Shown here piece by piece: positions 1 to 7,947 of a stretch of DNA of 64,000 nt. The stretch's first letter is position 1; each line of letters begins with the position of its first letter. Source of the stretch: Myxococcus hansupus (lineage in GTDB: Bacteria > Myxococcota > Myxococcia > Myxococcales > Myxococcaceae); contig NZ_CP012109.1 in the NCBI RefSeq assembly GCF_000280925.3, forward strand, positions 2,500,501-2,564,500, given 5' to 3'. The translations under genes were made by a program, and so were the position numbers. The notes under the pieces were generated by a model, which saw only the letters and a list, made by a program, of their open reading frames with translations, was not told the origin of the DNA and did not search any database.

Positions 1-431
1 TGTGTGGCCACTCGAGCTGCGGCGCGATGAAGGCCGTCCTCGCCGGCGGCGTGGGCCCGGAGCACCCGAACCTCAACGGCTGGCTGGAGCACGGCAAGGT
101 CGCGCTGACGCGCCTGAAGGACAACTCCAAGCTGGGCGAGGGCCTGCCGGACCACGACCGCCTGTCCCAGCACAACGTGCTGCTGCAGATGGAGCACATC
201 GCCAGCTATCCGTGGGTGAAGGAGCGGCTCGAGGCGGGCACGCTGCGCCTGCACGGCTGGTGGTTCGACATCGGCACCGCGCAGGTCCACGCCTGGCGCT
301 CCGCCGTGGGCCGCTTCATCCCCATGGATGAGCTGGTGGGTGAGGCCCTGCTGCGCGAGCTGGGCACGGACAGCAACGCCGCGCTGAAGAACGGCAACGG
401 CCACCTGTCCGTGGCCGCCAGCAACCCGTAG
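1..431 (+). CDS. beta-carbonic anhydrase, C-terminal part (5' end outside window)
   Basis: Reversible hydration of CO2 to bicarbonate, cytoplasmic zinc enzyme. The reading frame is open from position 3 and the first visible residues are CGHSSCGAM, the second half of the beta-class zinc site (His and Cys of the HxxC motif); the first zinc Cys lies upstream of the window. The visible 142 residues continue with the family's C-terminal part, including VKERLEAGTLRLHGWWFDIGT, where beta-carbonic anhydrases have the conserved 'L.LHGWWFDI..G' strand. The last ~25 residues are a low-complexity tail. A perfect hairpin follows the stop codon. The call rests on family motifs; the true start cannot be seen. 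Confidence 0.9.
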   Translation, partial: CGHSSCGAMKAVLAGGVGPEHPNLNGWLEHGKVALTRLKDNSKLGEGLPDHDRLSQHNVLLQMEHIASYPWVKERLEAGTLRLHGWWFDIGTAQVHAWRSAVGRFIPMDELVGEALLRELGTDSNAALKNGNGHLSVAASNP

Positions 432-434
432 CGT

Positions 435-452
435 CCCGCTGGAAACAGCGGG
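435..452 (+). terminator. hairpin after carbonic anhydrase gene
   Basis: Perfect 7-bp stem CCCGCTG/CAGCGGG closed by a GAAA tetraloop, beginning 4 nt after the stop codon. There is no T-tract, so it may be a weak or factor-assisted terminator or simply a 3'-end stabiliser. Confidence 0.5.
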
Positions 453-506
453 CAGGCAGGGGAGCGGCGAGCGCGTTACGCACCGCTCCTCGGTAGCCAA
501 ACGGGG

Positions 507-1379
507 ATGAGGAAGGGAGGATGGGCCGCGGGCTCCATGACTCCCTTCCTCTTCATGCTCGTCGTCCTGGGATTCTCCGTGGGCGCGGGACTGCTGGGTT
601 CGCTCCTGGGTATCGGCGGCGGACTCATCCTGATTCCCGTCCTCACGCTGCTCCTGAAAGTGGACATCCAGTACGCGGTGGGGGCGTCCATCGTCTCCGT
701 CATCGCGACGTCCAGCGGCGCCGCCGCCGCGTACGTCCGCGACCGGATGGCCAACACCCGCGTCGCCATGTTCCTGGAGCTGGCCACCACGGCGGGGGCG
801 CTCAGCGGCGCCTTCCTGTCGGGCATGGTGGGTGGGCGTGGGGTGTACTTCGTGTTCGGCGCCGTCATGGCGTGGTCCGCGCTGGTGATGCTGCGGCGGA
901 TGCGCGTGGCCGCGGAGGCGCCGGTGCCGGCGGATGCCCTGGCGGACCGGCTGGCCCTGCACGGCAGCTACTGGGACGAGTCGCAGGGCCGCGAGGTGGC
1001 CTACCGCGTGACGCGGCCGCTCGCGGGCCTGGGGCTGATGTACGTGGCGGGCACGGTGAGCGGCATGCTGGGCATCGGCTCGGGGGCGCTGAAGGTGCCG
1101 GCCATGGACCTGGCCATGCGGCTGCCCCTCAAGGTGTCCACGGCCACCAGCAACTTCATGATTGGCGTGACGGCGGCGGCCAGCGCGGGTGTGTACTTCG
1201 CGCGCGGCAACATCGACCCGTTCATCGCGGGGCCGGTGTGCGTGGGCGTGACGCTGGGCGCGTGGCTGGGCTCTCGCCACCTGATGGCCCGGGTGAACAG
1301 CACCTGGCTGCGCGCGCTCTTCGTGGGCGTGTTGCTGTGGGTGTCCTTCGAAATGCTGCGCAAGGGATGGGCGCCATGA
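507..1379 (+). CDS. TSUP (TauE/SafE) family membrane transporter
   Basis: Inner-membrane permease of the sulfite exporter TauE/SafE family, members of which move organosulfonates, sulfite or related anions; the substrate here is not predictable. The 290-residue protein shows the family's two-fold arrangement of hydrophobic helices with the glycine-rich signatures SLLGIGGGLILIPVL near residue 35 and SGMLGIGSGALKVPAM near residue 185. The ATG at 507 is used here, but the ATG at 537 (MTPFLFMLVV), which begins directly at the first helix, is an equally good start. Its stop overlaps the start of the next gene by ATGA, implying translational coupling. Confidence 0.88.
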   Translation: MRKGGWAAGSMTPFLFMLVVLGFSVGAGLLGSLLGIGGGLILIPVLTLLLKVDIQYAVGASIVSVIATSSGAAAAYVRDRMANTRVAMFLELATTAGALSGAFLSGMVGGRGVYFVFGAVMAWSALVMLRRMRVAAEAPVPADALADRLALHGSYWDESQGREVAYRVTRPLAGLGLMYVAGTVSGMLGIGSGALKVPAMDLAMRLPLKVSTATSNFMIGVTAAASAGVYFARGNIDPFIAGPVCVGVTLGAWLGSRHLMARVNSTWLRALFVGVLLWVSFEMLRKGWAP

Positions 1380-1819
1380 GCGACACGTCGAATCCCGAGC
1401 CGCGCGGCCCCGAGGCCACCGCCTCGCTTCGCGACGAAAGCGGGCCGCTCCAGCCGGAGGTGCTCATCAGCGACCTGCTGCGCTACGGCGTGGCCGCCAG
1501 CCTGTCCCTGGTGACGCTGGGCACGGTGGTGACGTTCTTCCGCCACCCCGACTACCTCGTCTCGTCGGAGGCGCTCCAGCGCCTCACCTCGCCCCACCCG
1601 GTGCCGCACACCCTGAGGGACGTGCTGACGGGCGCCCTGGCCGCGCGGGGCCAGGCCTTCGTCATGGCGGGGCTGCTGGTGATGATGGCCGTGCCGGTGA
1701 TGCGGGTGGCGCTGTCGCTGCTCATCTTCCGGCAGCAGAAGGACCGGCTCTACGTGGGCATCACCAGCGCGGTGCTGGCCATGCTCATCCTGTCCTTCCT
1801 GCTGGGCGCAGTGCACTGA
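1376..1819 (+). CDS. DUF1634 family membrane protein
   Basis: A 147-residue protein with an approximately 40-residue hydrophilic N terminus followed by three hydrophobic helices (around residues 35-55, 95-115 and 125-145). DUF1634 proteins are commonly encoded directly downstream of TauE/SafE permeases, as here, where the ATG overlaps the permease stop codon. That pairing suggests an accessory subunit of the transporter, but the biochemical role is unknown. It converges on sixA with only 10 bp between stop codons. Confidence 0.8.
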   Translation: MSDTSNPEPRGPEATASLRDESGPLQPEVLISDLLRYGVAASLSLVTLGTVVTFFRHPDYLVSSEALQRLTSPHPVPHTLRDVLTGALAARGQAFVMAGLLVMMAVPVMRVALSLLIFRQQKDRLYVGITSAVLAMLILSFLLGAVH

Positions 1820-1829
1820 GTCGGCGGCG

Positions 1830-2324
1830 TCAGCGCAAGTCGCCGGGGCGCTTCACCGGCTTGCCCGGCGTGGCCCACCACGCCAGCGTGAAGCCGCCAT
1901 TCTTCAGCGGGTGCAGGGCCAGCGCGGCGCCCTTGCGGAGCTTGTCCGGCAGCTCATGCTCCAGGGCGCGCTGGGCGGCGCGCTCCAGGGAGGGGTTGTG
2001 GCCCACCAGCGCCCAGCCCGGGCCGCGCTCGCGCGCCAGGTCGATGACGCGCTTGTGCGCGCCGCGCTGGGGCAGCAGGGCGGGGTGGACCTCCACGCTG
2101 GACGCGCCGAAGGCCTCGGCGAGCAGCTCCGCCGTCTGGACGGCCCGGACGAGCGGACTGGTGATGATGCCGCGAAGGGGCGTGAGGCGCGCCAGCTTCC
2201 GCGCGTGATGACGGAAGGCGGCTCGGCCCTCCGCGGTGAGGGCGCGGGCTTCGTCGCCCAGGACGTGGGAGTCCTCCGCGACGGCGTGGCGGACGAGGAG
2301 CAGCGGCAGGTCACGAGCTGACAT
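1830..2324 (-). CDS. sixA: SixA-type phosphohistidine phosphatase
   Basis: Histidine-phosphatase (RHG) fold enzyme that removes phosphate from phosphohistidine, e.g. from HPt domains in phosphorelays. The 164-residue length fits SixA. The catalytic LVRHAVAE motif carries the nucleophilic His at residue 13, and the second conserved His lies in ALVGHNPSLE near residue 109. It is the last gene of a minus-strand run that includes a histidine kinase/response regulator pair, so an effect on that signalling pathway is possible but only inferred from position. Other small RHG phosphatases are an alternative. Confidence 0.85.
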   Translation of the reverse strand: MSARDLPLLLVRHAVAEDSHVLGDEARALTAEGRAAFRHHARKLARLTPLRGIITSPLVRAVQTAELLAEAFGASSVEVHPALLPQRGAHKRVIDLARERGPGWALVGHNPSLERAAQRALEHELPDKLRKGAALALHPLKNGGFTLAWWATPGKPVKRPGDLR

Positions 2325-2383
2325 GGTGGCCGCCGTGAATCACTCCCGGCGGCCCGGTGCAAGCAACGGGCTCGCGACAACGT

Positions 2384-3333
2384 CTACCCTTCAAAATCGT
2401 TGAGCGCGTCCAGAGGGAGGGGCGCGGCGCCCGTCACCGTCCCATCCAGGTCCGTGGGCAGCGATTCGGGGTCGACCGCGGGGGAGGGGCGGCTGTCCAT
2501 GGGCGTGGCCGCCGCACGCGAGCCCGCCCCCGGAGGCGGGCGCAGCACGGGGCCCGGCGGCGGCAGGCCGGAGTGGCGCCGCGCGGCTTCCATCAGCGCG
2601 TTGTGGTGGCGGTAGCGCGCCTCCACCAGCTTGTGGACCAGCAGCGGCCCGCCGGGGACGCGGCGCGCGGTGAGGGCCTGCGTGGCCTTGCGCACCGGGT
2701 AGCGCACGCGGCGAATCTGCACGCGCCAGCCCTTGGGGTGAAGGTGAAGACGCCGTAGGCGGGGCGCAAATCCCCGTCCCGGGGGATGCCCGCGCTGGCC
2801 ACGTCCGCGATGAGCATGCGGCCCACGCGGCGGCGGTAGGGGAAGTGCAGGTGGCCGAAGGCGCAGGCCGCCGCGTCCAGGTGGCTGAAGAAGCGGCGCA
2901 CCGCGACGTCATCCAGCGTGGGGTCCAGCGACTCCTCGAGGTTGCGAGGGTTCGCGTGGCAGACGAAGAGGTCCTGACCCTTGCGCGGCGTGTAGCGCAC
3001 GGAGAAGGGCAGGGCGCCCAGCTTCTCCAGCAGCGCGCCGCCCAACTGGTCGCGCGTCCAGCGCAGCAGCTCCGTCTTCCAGTGGTCCTTCTCCCGGTAC
3101 GCGCCCCCCAGGTAGTTGCCCGCGAGGTAGCAGTCGGTGTTGCCCATCAGCACCGAGTCACATCGGTCGAAGAGCAGGTCCACCGTCTCGCGTGGGTGCG
3201 CGCCGCGAAGGGCGAGGTCGCCGGCGGCGACGATGTAGTCCGGAGCCACGGAGCGAGCGATGTCCTCGAGGACGGCCTCGCAGGCAGGAAGATTGCCGTG
3301 GATGTCCGCGAGGATGGCGACCCGCATGGTCAC
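2384..3333 (-). CDS. calcineurin-like metallophosphoesterase, frameshifted in this sequence
   Basis: Metal-dependent phosphoesterase with the family motifs in order: DIHGN (D10, H12), AGDLALRG (D39), GNTD near residue 66, a His in FVCHANP and FGHLHFP, all coordinating the two-metal centre. The frame breaks at the C-run opposite positions 2735-2738. Adding one base there joins ...AYGVFTFTP to KGWRVQIRRVRYP and continues to a stop at 2384, giving one 316-residue protein. The unshifted frame instead runs into low-complexity Arg/Ala sequence. The C-terminal ~60 residues are Pro/Ala-rich. It starts 6 nt after the sensor kinase stop. A consensus error is likelier than true decay, but this gene need not be essential. 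Substrate unknown. Confidence 0.8.
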
Positions 3334-3339
3334 TCCATC

Positions 3340-4707
3340 CTACCCCGTCGCCGCGCTCGATGAAGCTGCCTGGGGCAGAAAAATCGTGAAGGTGCTCCCC
3401 TCGTTGGGTTGGCTCTCCACCTTGACCTCTCCGTCCATGGCCTGGAGGAGGTGCTTGACGATGGACAGGCCCAGTCCGGTGCCGCCCATGTCCCGGCTGC
3501 GCCCCTTGTCCACCCGGTAGAAGCGCTCGAAAATACGAGGCAGGTGCTTGGGCTCGATGCCCAGCCCCGTGTCCTTCACCCGCACCACGCAGCGGCCCGC
3601 CTCATACGCGCCGTAGACGTCCACCCGGCCGCCGCGGGGCGTGTACTTCACCGCGTTGTCCAACAGATTGAGGAGCACCTGCTCCACGGCGCGGGTGTCC
3701 CCCACCGCGAGTAGATTCTGCGGGACATGGAGTGAAACCACCTGGCCCTTGCCCTCGGCCTTGGGCCGCACGGTGTCCGCGGCGCGGGCGGTGGCGACGG
3801 CCAGGGGGACCTGGGTGAGCTTCAGGCTGACCTCGCGAAACTCCAGGCGGGACAGCTCCAGCAGGTCCTCCACCAGCTCGGACAGGCGCTCGGATTGGCG
3901 GTGGATGATTTCCACCATCTTCGGCGCCATGACGGGGTCATTGAGGGCGCCGCCCTGCAGCGTCTCCGCGTAGCCGCGGACGGCGGTGATGGGCGTGCGC
4001 AGCTCGTGCGACACGTTGGCCACGAAGTCCTTGCGCACCTTCTCCAGCCGGCGCAGCTCGGTGATGTCGTGGAAGACGGCGGCGCTGCCTGGCAGGTCCT
4101 TGGCCAGCGGCGTCACGCGGACGGAGAGCGTGCGCGGGAAGAGCCCCTCCAGCGTGAGCTCCAGGTGGCTGGACGCTCCGTCCCGGCAGGCGCGAATCAC
4201 GGCGTCGTGCAGGGCTTCGTTGCGGATGACGGCCAGGGGGCGCTGCCCGGTGAGGGGGCCGCCCGTGGTGGGCAGCAGGAAGTCCCGGAGCGCGTCGTTG
4301 TGGCGCACCACGGTGCCCTCGGCGTCCGTCACCCAGACGCCCTCCGCCATGCCATCCAGCACGGCGGTGAGGGTGCGGGCCTCCTGGTTGAGCTGCGCGG
4401 TGCGCGCCGTCATTTGGGCGTGGAGCGAATCAATGGCGCCCTCGAGCCCGGCCATCTCCTCCAGCCGCTCGGGCGGTGGAGGGACGGAGGCGGGGCTGCC
4501 CTCGGCGCGGTCCCGCGTCTGGCGCGCCAGCAGGTCCAACTGGCGCTGCAGCGTGCCGCGGCTCAGCCCCAGGGACATGAGGGAGCCGGCGAGCGCGACG
4601 AGCGCCGCGGCGACGACCTCCTTGGGGCCGTCCAACAGGGCGACGAGCACCGCGACGATGAGCGGCGGGAGGAGGAGCGGAAGGAGCGTGGCGCGCAGGG
4701 GCAGCAT
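3340..4707 (-). CDS. sensor histidine kinase, PhoR-like
   Basis: Membrane-anchored sensor kinase of 455 residues, partner of the response regulator encoded 13 nt upstream. Order: two closely spaced hydrophobic segments (residues ~5-25 and 30-48), a linker with a short coiled coil, a PAS domain (~105-215), a HisKA domain with the phospho-accepting His at 234 in VSHELRTPITAV, then the ATPase domain with N-box NLLDNAVKYTP, G1 DTGLGIEP and G2 GTGLGLSIVKH. The layout matches PhoR, and a PhoB-like regulator supports a phosphate-type response, but no pst/phoU genes are nearby, so the signal is unproven. Confidence 0.9.
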   Translation of the reverse strand: MLPLRATLLPLLLPPLIVAVLVALLDGPKEVVAAALVALAGSLMSLGLSRGTLQRQLDLLARQTRDRAEGSPASVPPPPERLEEMAGLEGAIDSLHAQMTARTAQLNQEARTLTAVLDGMAEGVWVTDAEGTVVRHNDALRDFLLPTTGGPLTGQRPLAVIRNEALHDAVIRACRDGASSHLELTLEGLFPRTLSVRVTPLAKDLPGSAAVFHDITELRRLEKVRKDFVANVSHELRTPITAVRGYAETLQGGALNDPVMAPKMVEIIHRQSERLSELVEDLLELSRLEFREVSLKLTQVPLAVATARAADTVRPKAEGKGQVVSLHVPQNLLAVGDTRAVEQVLLNLLDNAVKYTPRGGRVDVYGAYEAGRCVVRVKDTGLGIEPKHLPRIFERFYRVDKGRSRDMGGTGLGLSIVKHLLQAMDGEVKVESQPNEGSTFTIFLPQAASSSAATG

Positions 4708-4720
4708 GGGCGGTCGTGCG

Positions 4721-5401
4721 TCACGGGGGGCTGAGCTTGTAGCCCACGCCTCGCACCGTCTCGATGATGTCGCCGGCCGGTCCCAGCTTCTCGCGCAGCC
4801 GCTTGATGTGCGTGTCCACGGTGCGCGTGTGGATTTCCGCCTGGATGCCCCAGACGTCCGACAGCAGCACCTCGCGCGTCTGCACCCGGTCGGAGCGCTC
4901 CAGCAGCGTGCGCAGCAGCCGGAACTCGAGCGCGGTGAGCAGCACCTCCTCGCCCTTCACGCGCACCTGGTGACGGGTGGTGTCCAGGCTGATGTCGCCG
5001 GAGGCCAGCACCGCGGAGGGGCCGTCCTCGGCGTCCGCGCGGCGCAGCACCGCCTTGACGCGCAGGAGCAGCTCGCGGACGGAGAAGGGCTTCACCACGT
5101 AGTCGTCCGCGCCCAGCTCCAGGCCCTGGACGCGGTCGGACTCCTGGCCCTTGGCGCTGACGATGATGACGGACGCCTTGCGCAGCTCCGTATCCGCCTT
5201 GAGCATGCGCAGCACCTCGCTGCCCGCCACGTCCGGCAGCATCAGGTCCAGCAGCACCAGGTCGGGGGGGTGGGCGCGGGCCTTGGCGAGCCCACCGGCG
5301 CCGGTGTTCGCCGTCTCCGTTTCGAAGCCCGCGGCCCGCAGGTTGTAGTCGACGAGGCCGGCGAGGTCCTGCTCGTCCTCGATAATCAGGATGCGCGACA
5401 T
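4721..5401 (-). CDS. OmpR/PhoB-family response regulator
   Basis: DNA-binding response regulator of 226 residues. The receiver domain (1-120) has the acidic pair at E8/D9, the phospho-accepting D52 in LLDLMLPD and the conserved K104 in VVKPF. A winged-helix DNA-binding domain (~130-225) ends with HIKRLREKLGPAGDIIETVRGVGYKL, the OmpR/PhoB signature. It is first of the kinase pair and probably transcribed with phoR-like, the phosphoesterase and sixA. Target promoters are not identifiable here. Confidence 0.92.
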   Translation of the reverse strand: MSRILIIEDEQDLAGLVDYNLRAAGFETETANTGAGGLAKARAHPPDLVLLDLMLPDVAGSEVLRMLKADTELRKASVIIVSAKGQESDRVQGLELGADDYVVKPFSVRELLLRVKAVLRRADAEDGPSAVLASGDISLDTTRHQVRVKGEEVLLTALEFRLLRTLLERSDRVQTREVLLSDVWGIQAEIHTRTVDTHIKRLREKLGPAGDIIETVRGVGYKLSPP

Positions 5402-5426
5402 GAAGTCCTCTTGAGTTCCGCTGTGC

Positions 5427-5933
5427 TCAGGGCGCGATGGACGGATTGCACTCGCCGCCGCCGGTCAGCGTCAGGGGCGCGGCGATCAGCGGTGGGTTGT
5501 CGCCCGCGTTGACTTCGCGGAGGTAGTTGCACGAACTGCCCAGGAAGGTGGGCGTCGTCCCCGTCGTGATGGCTTCGATGACGAGCGCGTAATCTCGGCC
5601 CACCGGAACGTCCACCGCGAGCTGCAGGCTGCCACCCGACTGGAGGGCCGCCAGGTCCACCGGGAAGCGCAGGGCCCGGCTCTCACGGCCCTGGCTGTCC
5701 TTGAGGACCAGCAATGAGTCCCGCCGCGCCTGCGTGCTCAGGCAGGTGCGTTGGACCTCGGTGCAGTTGAGGCTGGAGCCGCGCGTCACCACGGCCACCT
5801 GCAGCGCCTGGACCTCGTCGGCGACGGCGCGCTCCATCGTCAGCGCGAGCCCGAAGCGGCCCGCGGGCTCGGCGTCGGGGCCGCAGGCGGGCAGGGCGAG
5901 CAGCAGCAGCGGCGACAGGAGTCGTAGGTTCAT
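5427..5933 (-). CDS. predicted lipoprotein of unknown function
   Basis: A 168-residue protein starting with a lipoprotein signal peptide ending in the lipobox LPAC (Cys at 17). The mature part has four further Cys (for example CTEVQRTC and SCNYL), which could form disulfides, and otherwise no recognisable domain. It overlaps the stop of the upstream TPR gene by ATGA, so the two are probably translated together; both look like envelope proteins. No function can be assigned. Confidence 0.7.
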   Translation of the reverse strand: MNLRLLSPLLLLALPACGPDAEPAGRFGLALTMERAVADEVQALQVAVVTRGSSLNCTEVQRTCLSTQARRDSLLVLKDSQGRESRALRFPVDLAALQSGGSLQLAVDVPVGRDYALVIEAITTGTTPTFLGSSCNYLREVNAGDNPPLIAAPLTLTGGGECNPSIAP

Positions 5934-6865
5934 GGGGGCGGAGGGGCCACGCGAATGGTGATGGGAACACGGCCCCGCTCCTCGCCGGAGGTCAGGGCCA
6001 CGATGCCGGCCGTGGCGCCAATGGCCACCGCGCCCACGCCCACCCAGAGCCAGGGGCTCTTGTACCAGGGGCGCGAGCCACCGTCGGCGGCGGCACCCGC
6101 GCGCAGCGCCCGGGGCGCCACCTGGAAGATGAGCGGCTGGAAGGAGTCCCCCCGGCCCGCGAGCCGGCGCTGCGCCGCATCCGCGACCTCGAAGTAGTAC
6201 TCCATCTCGTAGGGCTCGGCCTCGGAGGGAATCTCGTAGGCGGGGAGCACCGCGCGGTAGCGCTCGCGGGTGCGGCCGTCCGGCGTGCGCTCCTTCGCGA
6301 AGTCCACCGAGCTGTAGGCCTCATCGCCGGCGCGCCGGTAGAAGAGGCGCGCGCGGGCGCCCAGGGCGAGGTCCAGGATGGTGGCCTCCACCATGAGGGG
6401 CTCGCCACCGGGCGGGTCGGGGATGGGGTCCACGTCCAGGGTGACGGGGCGGACCCGCCGGCTCTTGATGTCCTCGCGGATGCGCGCGTAGAGGGCGCGC
6501 AGCTTGGGCGGGGCGCTGCGCGGCAGCTCGTAGTCCGGCCTCGCCTGGAGCAGCTTCTCGTAGGCGTCGCGCGCCTGGGGCTCGTCGCCCAGGTACAGCG
6601 CCGTCAGGCCCAGGAGGCCGTAGAGCTCCACCAACTGATTGTCGGTGAGGTCCGGAGCGTCCAGCCCTTCCAGGATGGTCCGCCGCGCCTTCTCGAACTC
6701 GCCCTGGTCGAGCTGCTCGCGAGCCTCGGTGATGGCCGGGCTCGCAGGGCCGAGCTGGGAGAGTACGGGCTCTGGGAAGAGGGGCTGGCTCCAGCCCGGG
6801 CGGGCGCCCAGGCCCAGCACCAGGAGGAGGGCCCACCCGCGCAACCGCCTGCCGTGTCCGTGCAT
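5930..6865 (-). CDS. exported TPR-containing protein with C-terminal membrane helix
   Basis: 311 residues. A signal peptide (residues 1-26, cleavage near SWSQ) is followed by a short TPR-like region (~45-115, with the FEKARRTILEGL and ALYLGDEPQARDAYEKLL helices), a beta-rich middle domain (~140-250) and a single hydrophobic helix (WLWVGVGAVAIGATAGIVAL, near 275) before a Pro-rich tail. This layout recurs in myxobacterial envelope proteins. No catalytic motif is seen. It is the first gene of the minus-strand run and diverges from yceD across a 163-bp intergenic region. Confidence 0.7.
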   Translation of the reverse strand: MHGHGRRLRGWALLLVLGLGARPGWSQPLFPEPVLSQLGPASPAITEAREQLDQGEFEKARRTILEGLDAPDLTDNQLVELYGLLGLTALYLGDEPQARDAYEKLLQARPDYELPRSAPPKLRALYARIREDIKSRRVRPVTLDVDPIPDPPGGEPLMVEATILDLALGARARLFYRRAGDEAYSSVDFAKERTPDGRTRERYRAVLPAYEIPSEAEPYEMEYYFEVADAAQRRLAGRGDSFQPLIFQVAPRALRAGAAADGGSRPWYKSPWLWVGVGAVAIGATAGIVALTSGEERGRVPITIRVAPPPP

Positions 6866-6968
6866 CGAATTGAACCTATCAAAACGTTATTGAGAGAATC
6901 CATGAAGGCCGTCCCGCTGGGGGTGACGGCGCGGTGACATCTTCATGGCGCTGTCGCACGAGGGCGTG

Positions 6969-6997
6969 TTGACGCTGGAGGGGCAGCCCTCTATGTT
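6969..6997 (+). promoter_or_regulatory. sigma-70-type promoter for yceD
   Basis: TTGACG (6969-6974), 17-bp spacer, TATGTT (6992-6997), 31 bp before the yceD start codon. The match and spacing are close to the consensus and stand out in very GC-rich sequence. Confidence 0.6.
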
Positions 6998-7028
6998 GCG
7001 CGCCCCTTTTTGCCTGGAAGTAGCGTAA

Positions 7029-7631
7029 ATGCTCGTAAAGGTTGACCAAATCAAAGAGACAGGGCTGAAGCTGGATGAGCCCATCGGTCTCGAGCTGCTC
7101 GGTGACGTGCTGGGTGGCGCTGCCTCCGGCGAAGATACCGGTTTTCGGGCCACGGCCCCCTCCACATTGAAGGCGTCGCTGCGCAAGCTCAGCGGTGGCG
7201 TGCTGCTGGAGGCTCGGTTCTCCGTGGACGTGACGAGCCCCTGCAAGCGGTGCGTCACCGACGTGTCCACGACGGTGCCCGTGTCCTTCACGCTCAACCT
7301 GGTGCCGGAGTCGCTGGCTCGGGGCGACGACTTCAAGGACGACGACGAGAAGTCCATGGAGAAGAAGGAGCGCAGCCAGGGCGAGTCCGGCGGCTCCTTC
7401 CAACTGGATGACGTGGATCAGGAAGTCTTCGACGGGAAGAGCATCGACCTGGACCCCATCGTCCGGGAGCAGCTTCTGCTGGCCCTGCCGATGAACGCCG
7501 TGTGCCGGGAGGACTGCAAGGGCCTGTGCTCGCAGTGCGGCGCGAACCGCAACGAGGCCACCTGCGCCTGCGACACCAAGCCCGTGGACCCCCGGCTGGC
7601 GCCGCTGAAGAACATCAAGCTCAGCAACTGA
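7029..7631 (+). CDS. yceD: YceD/DUF177 family protein
   Basis: 200-residue DUF177 protein; the family is linked to 23S rRNA accumulation and is nearly always next to rpmF. The core CKRCVTDVSTTVPVSFTLNL (near residue 74) and the C-terminal motif CREDCKGLCSQCGANRN (near residue 160) are the hallmark. An acidic/lysine insert sits at ~100-125. In most bacteria yceD is followed on the same strand by rpmF; here rpmF is next but points the opposite way. Start ATG 7029 has GGAAG 8 nt upstream. Confidence 0.9.
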   Translation: MLVKVDQIKETGLKLDEPIGLELLGDVLGGAASGEDTGFRATAPSTLKASLRKLSGGVLLEARFSVDVTSPCKRCVTDVSTTVPVSFTLNLVPESLARGDDFKDDDEKSMEKKERSQGESGGSFQLDDVDQEVFDGKSIDLDPIVREQLLLALPMNAVCREDCKGLCSQCGANRNEATCACDTKPVDPRLAPLKNIKLSN

Positions 7632-7643
7632 CGTGCTGGGGCA

Positions 7644-7669
7644 GGGCCACCCCCTGAAAGGGGTGGCCC
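7644..7669 (+). terminator. hairpin after yceD
   Basis: Perfect 10-bp stem GGGCCACCCC/GGGGTGGCCC with a 6-nt loop, 12 nt after the yceD stop. It lies between convergent genes and lacks a T-tract, so it may act from either strand. Confidence 0.6.
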
Positions 7670-7679
7670 GGAACGACAA

Positions 7680-7711
7680 GGGCCGCGTCCTCCGAAGTGG
7701 AGGCGCGGCCC
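7680..7711. terminator. second hairpin between yceD and rpmF
   Basis: GGGCCGCG (7680-7687) pairs with CGCGGCCC (7704-7711); inside it CCTCC pairs with GGAGG around a short loop. It lies downstream of both yceD and rpmF. Confidence 0.5.
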
Positions 7712-7724
7712 GTCGTACTTCAAG

Positions 7725-7742
7725 GCGCCCGCGAACGGGCGC
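7725..7742 (-). terminator. hairpin after rpmF
   Basis: Perfect 7-bp stem GCGCCCG/CGGGCGC closed by a CGAA loop, 16 nt beyond the rpmF stop on the minus strand. It is the nearest of three hairpins in this convergent gap. Confidence 0.5.
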
Positions 7743-7758
7743 TGTGTGCTGCTGTGGG

Positions 7759-7947
7759 TCAGGCCTCGGCCTGAGCAACCACCTCACGGCCCTTGTACTG
7801 GCCGCAGGACGTGCAGGCGCGGTGAGGCATCACCGGCTCCTTGCAGTTCGGGCACTTGGTCACCTGCACGGCGCTCCGCAGGTTGTTGTTGGCCGCACGA
7901 CGGCGGTCACGACGCATCTTGGAAGTACGCTTCTTGGGGACACCCAC
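7759..7947 (-). CDS. rpmF: 50S ribosomal protein L32
   Basis: 62-residue L32 with the N-terminal VPKKRTSKMRRDRRRA and the zinc-ribbon cysteines in CPNC and CTSCG. It starts with GTG; AGAGGTGA lies just upstream. The gene is inverted relative to yceD and plsX, although yceD-rpmF-plsX is usually one co-directional operon, so L32 here has its own promoter and cannot share a transcript with the fatty-acid genes. Confidence 0.95.
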   Translation of the reverse strand: MGVPKKRTSKMRRDRRRAANNNLRSAVQVTKCPNCKEPVMPHRACTSCGQYKGREVVAQAEA

